Below, in pieces: positions 1 through 11,084 of a stretch of DNA of 64,000 nucleotides. The stretch is from Takakia lepidozioides (Eukaryota > Streptophyta > Takakiopsida > Takakiales > Takakiaceae). Location: the NCBI GenBank assembly GCA_030704615.1, contig CM060732.1, positions 75,185,053 to 75,249,052 of the forward strand, read 5' to 3'. Position 1 is the first letter of the stretch. Each line of letters starts with the position of its first letter. The notes beneath the pieces are model-generated. The model saw only the letters and a program-made list of their open reading frames with translations, searched no databases and was not told the origin of the DNA. Position numbers and translations under genes: made by a program.

Positions 1-107
1 AAGCTAGTGGAGACCAAAACTAGCAAAGCTGTTGTGATGTGCACAACCTTACACTGACATGCACTCATTTGAAAAAGAGAGGCTGTTGATGAGAACGGAA
101 ACACCAC

Positions 108-1762
108 CTGCTTGCTGAGCTCTTCAAGGCGCGTGCAAGCCAAATGTAGTGCCACAACTATCCCAGCTTGAGTCTTGTTGGCTTCCAAAAAGGTCAGTGC
201 ATCAGATGCCAGATCCTGGCATACTGCACATGTCTTTTTGTCAAGGTCTAGAGCCAGCAGCTTCTGCGGCTTGCAGAGCCCTGTCTCTACACATAATTTG
301 TCTGGCCCCAAATACGCCTCCAGCTCCAGTAAAAGCTCAGGAACATATCCCTCCACCATATTGTTACACTGGCAAGATCAAAACCAGAACACAAATCGCT
401 TGACCAAGATAGTGGAGTGCTTTGAGAACAAAGATGAGCGGGCCTTCAAAGAACTGTTAATCAATGGAATTCCACAAGTAGTGCCCTGATCACTCAGCAT
501 AGTTTCTAGAAAGTCTCAAGGACTATTACTGCAAGCAGTTTTGATAGTGAGTAAACTGACAAACCACTGAAACCTACTGCCTGTCAAATCAGTGTGCTGT
601 CATTTCGAAAAGCCCCCTACTCATAACAAATGCAGAGATTGCACATTTGAAAGGATGCTCAGCACAATAAACGGCAGTCCTGACACTGCTCAACTGCGAA
701 TATTATGCTACAGGCCACCGGCACCCAGTGCTCCTTCAATCCAAAACAGCTTTTAGACAACATAATATACCATAATCTATCCAAGATAGCTTAAGAATAA
801 AGTCTCAAGTCATTCCCATACACTTTTGGAACAAAATACCCACTCACTGACTCATACAAGCACCTCAGCCGAGGGCCATTCCCCTTGGGAGAGGGAGGTA
901 CGAAAAGGTGGCATCGTTTTGAGAGCGCATATATGAGACAGACTTCTAGGATAGAAATGAGTAGCTGAAAAATCTACCCCGGAAGAGGGAACAGGACAGC
1001 CTATTCTTTCACTGAATACTGCCCAAGCTACCGAAATACGCCAGTGATGAGTAAGCAAAACTTGCCTTGGATTTTAACCCTGGTTGAAGAGGTTCACAGA
1101 GAAATTGGTCAACAGCAAGGATAGCCTCTCTCGACGTGTCAGGATCAGATAAAACCATCTGTGCTTCGCTGGACAGCTGTAGGCACAAGTCACACGCAGA
1201 AACGCCAACATCCTCTATTGAAGCCAAACCTGTATCCTTTCCAGCGAGCCCCTCCAACCTCGATATCCATTTGCCTTGAACTGCCAGCCATCATTAAAAC
1301 AGTGCTGGTAAGCTGCTCTCAGCATTTGAATTATCTGTAGCATCTCCTGCTGCTTTGAAACATCACTATTAGTCTCACTAAGAAACAATTCAGTAACGAT
1401 TCTGCTTTGGAACTCGCATGCTCTAAACCCCTAATATGTACGTTCCTCCAATTTGCCTCTCAACAGAAGCAATGGTAATTGAAGGTCCAAAGAGAAGCAA
1501 AAGTGAAGGATGACAGATGCAATGACCACAGCGACCGCCTTCTCTACTGGCCCAGATATCATTACGGCATTTGAATCACCACGCCTGGTTATATCCTAAG
1601 AAACATCAGAAATTCGCAGGTTATATGGCCCCAGGGATTAGCAAATCTCATATATGTGCCAGGGACGAAAGACATACCCAAATTCTTCGATGCGTGCACA
1701 CCCACGCAAGTGATGATCAGAAACAGAAGCACAAAACACCGATCATGCCTCCTGGGAGCCAT
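108..1762 (-). CDS. Prosaposin-like saposin-B domain protein, 5' part (three exons, continues beyond the window edge)
   Basis: Three exons were reconstructed at 1678-1762, 1066-1280 and 108-368, and the frame closes across both introns. Exon 1 starts at the ATG at 1762 and encodes a signal peptide (MAPRRHDRC, then the hydrophobic run FVLLFLIITCVGV). Exon 2 carries a saposin B1 half-domain (ACDLCLQL... FLCEPL). Exon 3 begins with the matching B2 half (CNNMVEGYVPELL... LCVETGLC) and then opens a second B1 half (CAVCQDL... NKTQ). The cysteine spacing and the NKTQ glycosylation-type site are typical of plant saposin-B proteins, which are secretory or vacuolar lipid-binding activators. The remaining exons lie before base 1. 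Intron 2 (369-1065) appears to use a GC donor (AAG|GCAAGT), which exactly restores frame. The family call is solid; the lipid partner is unknown. Confidence 0.85.
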
Positions 1763-3554
1763 GGCCGCCCACTGAAAACAGCGATCAATGGCACTCAAGC
1801 CCTTAGAAGCGCCCGCTGTCAACGCACAAGATACCGAGCTCAGCAGAAAACACTGTGCTCATACCCACATCAGCAGCACCTCAACATCACCATTCCAACC
1901 TGGCAGTTTGAAACCTTGAACAGTTCGCGATCACCCACAAACCCAAAACTCCTCAACTACGCTGCAAATTCTTGCATTGCGCAGAATGGAATCAGCGCCG
2001 AGATCGAACAGCATCTCTCGTCACGGACGCTAACGTGCACCATCTCCTACGTAACACATCATGGCGGGCCCTCTTCGCACTAGAGCGATCGCTGACCCGA
2101 GTTCGATCCCTCCAACGGCGGAGCTTGGAGGGTGCACGTTATTCGATGGCGTGCTGCTCGGATCCTCTCCCCCTTTTTTAGAAACAAACAGTGCTCATCC
2201 GAGATGGCAGTTGGTGTTTTCTCAAATCATACTTCAGTTTTTCTTTCAGTTTCTTTCAGTTGTGGTAAACAACAGGGTAGTTCATGAGTGACAGAGCGCG
2301 CATGGCGGAGCAATGTTCTTGGTTTTATTGCCATGGAAGGGAGAGGAAGACCGACATTGACGTGTGTGTGTGTGTATGTTTTGAGATGGGAGCAAGCCAT
2401 GGATGAAGGGCTCAGGCATCACTGACGAAAATCTGGTCAATCAGATGGTGCATGTCAACAAGCAGTTAATTATTAAGATTCAACTTTCCAGTCATACAGC
2501 ACAAGCGGGGTTCACTGAAGGCCCTATGCATCCCATCCCCCTCACTGAATAGCCAAAGCTGCTGAAGTATCTTTAAACTGAGTGTGGAAGTCCCAATCAC
2601 AAGTGTCTGGCACAGGCCACTAGTTGATCACCTTCTGTTCTTCAAGTGAGAGCTCCAATGTCTTAAAAAGGCCAGGGGATTTTGCAATGGTAGGACAACA
2701 AGATCAGCAGCAATTGAGGCATCAAGACAGTCCATATACAGGAGTTGCTATGCCTATCTTTGGATACTCCTCCTCTTGAATGCAAACGAGGACTTATCAG
2801 CTCAACTGTTGATTCATTGCAAACAACAATGCAATAAACACAGATTACAGCTTGCTGATACAACTTAGGTAGTGTAGACTGACCTATTTACTGAGGAGTG
2901 TCCTTAAGACTCCTGCTAGAATGTCAGAAGTCTGCATTCCAACTGTCTCTCATACCGTTGACATTTCAAAGTGGAAGGAGCCAACGTTGTGATGAGCGAA
3001 TCATGCTCTTGAAGGCAATCAAACAGCCACACAATGACAGTACATAAGGCCCTTCAACTTGCTCCAACAAGAATCACTAGAATTACAGTTGTCCTTTTCC
3101 CCCCACGGTCTCCATGCAAAATGAGGCACAGATCATGTCTTCAATCAGCAGAACCCAACCCTTGTAGAACTCGAGGGAAATAAGACGACACACTCAAGCT
3201 AACTGAGCTAAAGACCACCGCAACCATAACACCATTCCACTTTTGTTTTATCATTATCCAAAGCTTAACAATGAACTATCCTACAGGAGTGAGGGGGAAA
3301 AGCTAGAGAAAAACACCTCTGGGCACATACAGTCCTGCAGATTATTAGTGCACTATGAAGTGAAGCTTGAACAGGACCGTGACCACAAGAATGGATTCAA
3401 TGCACACACAATATTTGATGTGCCTAACCCTGTTGCCAGATTAGCAATAGTGGAGGACATCCACACCTGGAGAACACACATTCATATTTTAACTTTGCAA
3501 TGTCAGAAAAATGGAGGGACAGAAAGGCTAGGAAGTAAAATAAGGGTCTCATCA
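1763..3554. other. Intergenic: 5' flank of the prosaposin-like gene and 3' flank of V-ATPase E
   Basis: No convincing exon was found on either strand. There is a short (GT)n tract near 2362-2376. The open frames here lack codon structure or homology that I recognise. The interval should hold the prosaposin-like promoter (near 1763-2150) and the V-ATPase E 3' UTR (just below 3555). Confidence 0.5.
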
Positions 3555-5594
3555 TCAAGCGCCTGCCTGGCCCCCAGCAGGAAAGAGACGTTTTCGGATC
3601 TGGACACCCAAACAGAAAATAATATGAGTGATCTACTGCAAGAAGATCACCTGAAACGGAACCGTATATCAGAGAACTAGTACCTTGAGTGAAGTTTTCC
3701 AGACACTGCCAATATGGAGCTCTAAGATCAACAGGAGATATGTACATGTGACAGCATACAAAAATCATATGTAACCCTGCCCATATTGTCGCACCCCAAT
3801 AACGTCATTTCCTCCTGATTCCTCTCCAAATCCAGAGAGGCCTGTGTGGACAGGTTTACAAAGCAATGCAAAGAGCATGTATGGATGAAAATGCCAATCA
3901 GTGGACATACCTCAGGCAGCTGCTGCTTGAACACAACCTCCAAGCGTGCATCTAGAGTGTTCTCCAGTACAATGCGCCCATCATTTGTGGCCAATACAAC
4001 TCCTCCTGAACTGTAACCAACCGCCCAATTGTTATCACTTGTCAGTGTCTCATAGGCTAGAAAGGTTGAACAAATCTACTGTAGTGCAACACTGAGGATA
4101 GACTTCATTACCTATAACTTTGGGCATAGACACTATGCCTGGTTGGGACAGCAGACAGAGGGGAGTGAGGGAGACACAAGAAGCATGGAAGGGGGGACAC
4201 TCCCAGAGAGGCCTGCCTTAGTAGGAACTATCTCTATACATAAAGTTGATTCTCAATTTCCACGTTCACAAGTTGGTATAGAGATTGAGAGAGAGAAAGA
4301 GAGAACAAAACCAAGTTGAGCCGTGATAGTCAGGTTGGGGGGGACCAGGGAGAAAACGTTTGTCATCCACAAAAATCTCTGGTGGATCCACATTAGCTTT
4401 GGAAGCATAACCATCTATGGCTGATTGGATGACTGATTGAACCAAGTCAAAATCTTGTTCACGGCAGCGCAACTGTACAGATGCCTCGTTCAACCTCAGC
4501 AAACCCTGCCTCCCAAAACCCCACATAGAAATATTTGTATGAATTACATAAGGGCATCATACCAAATGAATAGGACCTGTGCCTCAAATCAACGTAGTTC
4601 CCGTGCTCCAGCATTATGGACGTGATCAGCTAAAACAGTCTACATCTGCTTTTACCTAGACTGTCCATCACACCAGTTACGACCTAGCCAAACAAGACTG
4701 CAGGGTAAATTACCTGAATAATGAGGGCTTCGAGAAGCTTTGAATACTGCTCCTCGTTGGAGCTGACATGCAGTAGTTGCTTCTCAGCTGCGTCCTTCAT
4801 CTTGCGGACGAGGTCGTCCTGCGCTTGCAACAACTTCAACCGGGCTGCGTTCAGCTGCGTAGAGTATTCTCTGCACGCAACCCATTCCCCACTTAATATA
4901 ACTCCAACACACAACTGGGTATCCTGAAACTGAGATGTAATGCCATATCTTGTTTGTCCTCTGGACTACTCTGCCCAGATTCGACAAAATCACAACAACG
5001 CTCTTTCAACTCGTTGGAAGCCGGTGATTCAAAATCAAATCTGGTTTAGGTGTTGACAGAGCTAAATCTGCGGCCTGCTATCTACCATTGTAACCAGAAG
5101 CTTTATTTTGAGAGCCTCGTAGTGCCCATAACAGATGAACAAACCTTCGCCCAGAAGGGAGGGGAAGGTTACATTTTCCTGCGGACCTCCACTTGCTTTT
5201 CTTTCCGCTCATACTCCTGTCGAATCTTCTTCTTTTCGGCTTCCACCAGCTGCAGCTTCTCGATGTTGAATTCCTGCACTCATAACCATAGTTAACCTCC
5301 GGTCTTTCGGTAGATGCTCTTTGGTCTACGTCCGTGCAACTCCGTGTCACTTACACTCCGCATGCATCCGTCCGCAGCTGCCCTAAACTTCCGCTGAAAA
5401 CAAGCAAAACAAACTCACCCCCTTCCATCTCATCTATTCTTCATCTGATCAGAGAGACGTGAAATGTATCGACACAGAGGGAAACGTCAGACCTCCTCAG
5501 CAGAAACTGCGATTTCATTAGCCTTTTCTTCAGCTTCCTGCCTTATGAAATGCACCATCTGCTGCACCTGCTTGGATACCTCGGAGTCATTCAT
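3555..5594 (-). CDS. VHA-E: V-type proton ATPase subunit E (peripheral stalk), six exons
   Basis: Exons: 5493-5594, 5173-5273, 4714-4870, 4312-4505, 3911-4010 and 3555-3599; all phases agree and give a 232-residue protein, the usual length for plant VHA-E. It starts MNDSEVSKQVQQMVHFI and continues through a long charged coiled coil (QEAEEKANEI, EAEKKKIRQEYERKEKQVEV, NAARLKLLQAQDDLVRKMK). The globular C-terminal half contains RLNEASVQLRCREQD, the conserved SGGVVLATNDGRIVLENTLD and the closing LPEIRKRLF. Subunit E pairs with G to form the peripheral stator stalk linking V1 to Vo on tonoplast and endomembranes. The start is the first ATG and gives the conserved N-terminus. The first donor (GAG|GTCTGA) is weak but gives the family-consistent junction. 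No disruption is visible, so this looks like a functional housekeeping gene. Confidence 0.93.
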
Positions 5595-6062
5595 CTTGCC
5601 GGGCTTTCTCCAACCCTAAAATTGTTCTATGTCTCCCCGCAGATCTCACCGAAAGCTGGCTTTGAAGCCCAACTTCCACTCCACCTCCTCTCAATTGCAA
5701 GCTCTTCTCTCGCCCCAACAATACACGAAATGGTCGATAGCTGCAACAACCCGTGTGGTTTAGGACACCCACAGGTAAGGTGAGAGCCACGCGGCCTTCT
5801 GGCCTTCTTACGTGGCGCACTGTTACAGGCTCACCTCTACAGAATAAACAGACGATGCTTCGCATCCATTCAGAGAATAAAACAGATTCCTTAGCATCTC
5901 TGTTTTGCATCCATTACCGAGCAGGGTTTGAGGACACGGTTGTCGGTTGCTCTTCCTGGTGGAGATACATGTCTAGATGTGCCAGGACCATAGAATTTCG
6001 TACTATTCTCGCAACGTCTATTGACGAGAATTATGTTCTCATGAGGAATGTTTGGGTTGCAG
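5595..6062. other. Spacer between V-ATPase E start and the heavy-metal ATPase fragment
   Basis: This 468-bp interval separates the V-ATPase E ATG from the first recognisable heavy-metal ATPase exon on the other strand. It must contain the V-ATPase E promoter and 5' UTR. The last bases before 6063 form a plausible splice acceptor (TTTGGGTTGCAG). No upstream ATPase exon (DKTGT phosphorylation site, CPC membrane motif) is present, so there is no room for the missing four fifths of a P1B pump. Confidence 0.6.
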
Positions 6063-7832
6063 ATTGGTGAAATTGACATTCATGCCCAGTTGCTTCCAGA
6101 AGATAAGGTGAGAATAGTCCGAGAATTGAAGGGAAGTGGAGTCACGGCAATGGTAGGAGATGGTATCAATCACGGACCTGCATTGGCTGCAGCAGATATT
6201 GGGATTGCAATGGGGGTGGCTGGGTCAGCTGTTGCAATGGAAACAGCTGATGTAGCTTCAATGACAAACGATCTTCGGAAGTTGGCATTTGGAGTGCAGC
6301 TGGGCAGAAGCTGCCGCTGGAAAATTGGGCAGAATGTGACCCTTTCCTTGGTCACAAAGTTTGTAATTATTGTGCTTGCAGCGGTAGGATATGCATCCCT
6401 TTGGGCAGCCGTGCTGGCAGACGTTGGGACTTGTCTGGTAGTCATCTTCAACAGCATGCGGTTGCTCAAACACAAGAAGTGTACTGATCAATGTTGCTCA
6501 ACACACAAGAGTCTGTCCAATTTTGCAGTCAGATATAAGCAGCTAAAACTGGAGGATAGTTGCTGTGCGAAATCTGGAAATGTTCGGATGGTAAGTTGGT
6601 TGATTTGTGTGAAGAAGGAACTGCTGCAGTATCACACAGTCACAGGGGACTATTTCATTGGTTGCACCACCACCATCATGAGAAGAAGCGTGAAGGGGAA
6701 ATGACGGGTTACACAGCGTGTTGCTCGATGGCGACCTCAGAAATCAAGCAGACTGCTGTACCTTGTTGCTCCAGTTCTAGGTGTGAACCAGGGCTGCTCA
6801 CCCCCAGAGGTAAAGGGAATCGCCATAGCTATGGGTATCATCATGAGGAAACTAAAGCTTCAAGCATTGGTTGCTGCTCCAAAGCAGGGTCGGATACCAA
6901 GTCAAAGGGTGCTTCAGGGTGCTGCTCCAAAACAGGGTCGGAAATCAAGTCCAAGGTTGCTACAGGTTGCTGTGGAACAGGTTTGCATGAGAAAGGGGGA
7001 ATCCGAAATCCACTAATTGGCAGTGCATCTAGTGGTGACCTCAGTGAGCTTCCGGGGGTGACTGCATATGGTGGTCTTGCCTCCTTGGATGGGTGCCATG
7101 AAGATGTAACTGGGATGGAGCATGAAGGTGGGTTTGCTACATGTTGTGAGACGTCCATGTTTGGGGGGACAGGGAAAGGAATCCGGAGGAGACTCGGCAC
7201 AAAAGAGAATTGTTCAAGTGAGAGTCACATTAGCAACACCTCATGTGGCCACCACCTGGAGGAGCCCTGTTTGCCAGCTTGCGTGGCTGCAAGCAACAGC
7301 CCACAAGGCAATGGCCATGGTGGTTTTATTTCTTTGGATAAGGTTAAGGCCCAAGGGCTGTCGGTTGAAGTTGAAACATGTCCCAAGCAGTGCTGCAGCA
7401 AATCCCCTGCATGATCCTGTCAAGTCCAAGTCATCAGCTTCTGAGATACCCTGTTTGAAAGAGAGTTGCAAAGCAAGTGGTGCCACTGGTATCTGCAGAT
7501 CTCATGCTTCGGAAACAGTTCCATCATGCTGTGTGAAAGAGGAGTCGTGCAAGGCTTCTGGTTTACATGCCCCCAGTACAGCACATGGCAAGACAGCAAC
7601 TTTTGATATGCCTCCCAAGTGTTGTACAAAAGATAGTGGTAAGGCAACTAGTAATTCAGGCAAAGTGTCCTCCAGTAGCACAAGTGATTTTGAGACTTGT
7701 GCCCATAATGGGAACCTCACCTGTGGCATTGTGCCTACCTCTCCCATCTCTTTATCAGGGTATGGTGTTAGCCCCGATCCATGCTGCACCAACCAAATAG
7801 GTTGCAAGTCTTGTGCTACAGTCTCCAGCTGA
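6063..7832 (+). pseudogene. 5'-truncated P1B-type Zn/Cd ATPase (HMA2/HMA4-like): hinge, last two TM helices and Cys-rich tail
   Basis: From 6063 the frame reads IGEIDIHAQLLPEDK, then the P-domain hinge, then the last two TM helices (LVTKFVIIVLAAVGYASLWAAVLADVGTCLVVIFNSM) as in plant HMA2/3/4 zinc and cadmium export pumps. The rest of a normal pump (metal-binding domain, six TM helices, CPC, DKTGT) is absent. The hinge motif, normally GDGxNDAPALA, reads GDGINHGPALA, losing the Mg-coordinating Asp. A Cys-pair-rich tail follows (GCCSKAGSD, GCCSKTGSE, SCCVKEESCKASG, MPPKCCTK), typical of HMA4-like cytosolic metal-binding tails. The frame changes near 6591, which a 92-bp intron (GTAAGT donor, acceptor near 6682) could explain, and again near 7405 at TCCCC, which no intron explains. 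Truncation plus motif loss argue for a relic, although a transcribed tail peptide is possible. Confidence 0.75.
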
Positions 7833-10725
7833 TTCATTGGATGTAATGTATGCATATTCACTGGCAAATTGGTCAAGTCCGTGCTGTTGTGGAACCAGAA
7901 GAGGATCGGAGGCTTTGAGCACAGTTTCCCATCATAACACATCTTTGTGAGATTTCAACTCTCTTTCTATCTGTTTTCGGTAGTTTCTATGCTCGGCAGT
8001 GTGTTTTGGCAGGTAATCAGAGGACTGTGTTCTGTGTATTGTGTTTGCTTTAGTTTTTGACTTCTTGGACAACATATACTTCATATTTCGATCTTAGTGG
8101 CCAAAATGAGAAAGCAAAAGCTTTTGACTAATTTGGACCTTGGGGACTCTTCCTGGGTGGGCCATGTTGTTGGAAAATGTCATTTGGTATCTCCTGTCCA
8201 CAAATTGACCACACTACTACTACATCCAACTGCATCTAAGTTCCTCGTTTGGAGGACGATTTGACTTTCATGGATCCATCCCACATAATTTGGACACCAG
8301 GAGTTGGAATCCGGAATCTATTTCAGGAAGTTGGTCAAAGTTAAGTTTGGGTGAGAGAGAGAGAGGGAGTGAGCTTGTGGAGCCAAGGAAGGGAGGGGGG
8401 GGGCCACTAATGTATGTTATGTTAAGCGTGCCATGGTGTGTTTGAGGAATTCATCTTCCTTCTTCTGGTTGTTTGCTTTAGAAAATTTCCAGTTAGGGAT
8501 TTTTAATGATTGCTGTTGAGTGATAGCAGCTTGTGAAGCAGTGGCGGTGTAGCAGAAGTCCTTGATCCTAAGGGCCCACTTTAGTCTAAGGAGATCAAGG
8601 GCCCACCTTAGTCTGAGAACCAAGACAGCTTCAAATTGGTCCAAATCTTGGTCCCTAGATTCATATTAAAAAATTAATATGGATCAAAGTGGGTGTGTGT
8701 AAAGGCCTAGGGACCAAGACCAAGAAAACGAAGAAATGCGATGTATCAGCTTCCATCGCTTTCATCTTTTCCTCTTCATCTTTTCCACTCCACATTTGAG
8801 ATTGATTCTAATTTCCCACTCGACATTCGAGATTTATTCTAACTGACAGTCACCATCATTTGAGAGAAAATTATATTAAGGTTTGTATACTTGGTCCAGG
8901 GACCAAGAATTGGTTCTCCAAACCAGCATTGGTTCCTTTGTTAGTCCCTAGGCCAACAATATCCAGCATTAGTGAAGGCCACTTGGAGGCCATGTCATTC
9001 CTAACTTTCTTGGTCTTGGACCGTTGTGTAGACCAGGAAAATTCCCTCGACCAGTTACAGAAGAATGTGCATAAGAGGGGACTCTCAGTTTATTTCATGT
9101 AGGTAACAAGGTTTGAAGTAGGTAGTCTGGACCTACTCCTCGAACTTGGGACATTAGTAGAGCCTCCTGTCTGTGTCCGCAGTTTATGCAAGGTTCATAC
9201 TCTTTGAGAAGGTTCAAACTCTTTGAGATCTGGTCGGTAACATGATGTGAGTGGCATACCTGTGCGGTTGGTCAGATATCGTTGCACTAATGTGCTAAAA
9301 TTTGATGTAATGCAGAGTAAGGATTCAAGGCTAAGCTTTGATTAAGGTGGAACAGAGGAGGAACATTTCAATGCAGAAGTGCACCAAACTGAGGATGAGT
9401 GTGGACTGTGGTTCAATCCACCTCGCAGTAGTTTGATGGTGTGTTGTCCACAATGTTGTGTTGCAACTAGGCCTTTTGTGTATATATCTCTGGGGTATGA
9501 TGCTTGTAGATGATGCGAGCAATAACACGAATAGAAACTGTGGAAATTGAAACTGTTATGCTGGATGTTTGGACAAATCTCATGGATCTAATCCTGATCA
9601 ATTGGATATTCATATTCTCATTGAGACTCTCCAAAGACCATTCAATTATTCATAATTTGTTTGTCCTTGTACATGCTTGCAGAGGTTCGATAATTTTGGA
9701 TATATCTGTGATAAAACTGTGTAGCTGACTATGTCATGAAAGTATTCTACTCTCTACACGTCCTGCGAACAACAGAAGTCATGTCTTGTTTATCGTCAGA
9801 GATAACTGTCACTGAGCTTAGCATGCAAACAGATAGGGAATGTTTGTCTTACCAAACAAATATGTAGCTATACACTTGAAACACAGTGGGCGAGGGTGAA
9901 CCCAAGAAACAAAGACAGCGGGGCAGCCAAAGGGGTGCTCACAAGAGTGGAAGCGAATCACAAGTTGTAATAAAGATAACTAAGCCCAGCACAGAGTGCT
10001 ACAAACTTCAAAGAGTGAAACTAGCAAGTGCAAGTGTTATGAAGACGACTGGGGGAAGGCAGCCACGATGATGGCTGTGGCCCCGAGACTGGCGATCGAA
10101 GCTCAAACTGGTAACAAGCTTTCCTGCCAACGTGCCTCCAGTTCATATCCCTGTCAAACTCCGGTGACACAGGGCAGCTTAGTGTTGAGGCCCTGCCAAG
10201 AGAGGGGCCGACGATCGGACCAGATACAGGAGGATGGCGCAATGCTTGAGCATAAGATTTCCTCCCTCCCCAAGGCTCCCCCAAGGAAGCCTGGAAGCGT
10301 CTGTGGAGCTGATATTCATTCTCCGAAGATTTTCTAATGCAGCCAATTTTACCGAGGCCTTCCTCCCCTCAGTTTGGACGTCATAGAATATAAGGGTGAG
10401 AAGCAATGAGATAGTGGAATATGAGTTAGAAAGATACCACTGGCAATTTCCAGATATTCCAGAGCGTAGCACAACTGAGGGTGTCAAAAGACTTGACACT
10501 GACTGTAGTTGTCTTTTGCTGAGGTGCAATAGTTCAGGAGTTTGTGAACTGGTTCTAGGGGACTCGGGTTACAATTGCGGGCAATTGCTGTAACTGGGGG
10601 CCAAATGTGGCAAGGGATCGAGCAATGTAAAAGGCAGTGTTACAGGGATTCAGAGATTCCGAGGAGGCAGCATTTGCATATACGAGCTTCATGAAATTGA
10701 AGCCATGCCCCCACCTTAAGCACCC
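7833..10725. other. Non-coding stretch with scattered repeat relics
   Basis: I see no supportable gene. The first few hundred bases may be the former 3' UTR of the ATPase relic. At 8565-8615 a 26-28 bp unit (GGGCCCACTTTAGTCTAAGG) is repeated twice. Between 8645 and 9050 the words CTTGGTCCCTAG and CTAGGGACCAAG occur in opposite orientations several times, suggesting a decayed inverted-repeat element. The rest (9.1-10.7 kb) has no recognised feature. Confidence 0.4.
8640..9050. repeat. Decayed inverted-repeat element built on CTTGGTCCCTAG / CTAGGGACCAAG
   Basis: CTTGGTCCCTAG occurs near 8648 and its reverse complement CTAGGGACCAAG near 8707. Related words (GGTCCAGGGACCAAG near 8893, TTGGTTCC and AGTCCCTAGGCC near 8932-8955, TCTTGGTCTTGGACC near 9008) follow. 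This resembles a degenerate MITE or nested MITEs. No clean target-site duplication was found. Confidence 0.35.
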
Positions 10726-10727
10726 TG

Positions 10728-11045
10728 ATGAAACTAGGGACAGAAAAATCCAGAAAGGGAGAGAGAGCTGCATAATGAAGAGAATCTCACTATGCTATAG
10801 CAGCAAGCAACAGAATTGAGCTGTGAAGGGCTAGAAGAAACTGGGGACAGAAAAATCCAGAAAGGGAGAGAGAGCTGCATAATGAAGAGAATCTCACTAT
10901 GATATATATGGCAGCAAGCAACAGAACTAGCTGTGAAGAGCTAGATGAAACTGAGGCCAGAAAAGCCAAGAGGCCCGACTAGCTAAGAGGTAAGGAGTCT
11001 GAAAGGCAAGAGGGCAGCATAACGAAAAGACTGTTACTATGCTAT
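10728..11045 (+). repeat. Three tandem copies of a ~105-110 bp unit
   Basis: The unit starts at GAAACTAGGGACAGAAAA and runs through CCAGAAAGGGAGAGAG, AATGAAGAGAATCTCAC and CAAGCAACAGAA. Copies begin near 10729, 10838 and 10945. The first two are nearly identical over about 100 bp; the third is diverged (GAAACTGAGGCCAGAAAAG). No coding potential is seen. Confidence 0.7.
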
Positions 11046-11084
11046 GGCATCAGAATCACAATTTGAGTTGTGTTTAGAGTTAAA

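Noticed and set aside
1571-2083. 170-aa plus-strand ORF
   Set aside because: Lies antisense over exon 1 and the 5' flank of the prosaposin-like gene; no recognisable domain, whereas the minus strand has a clean signal peptide and splice site.
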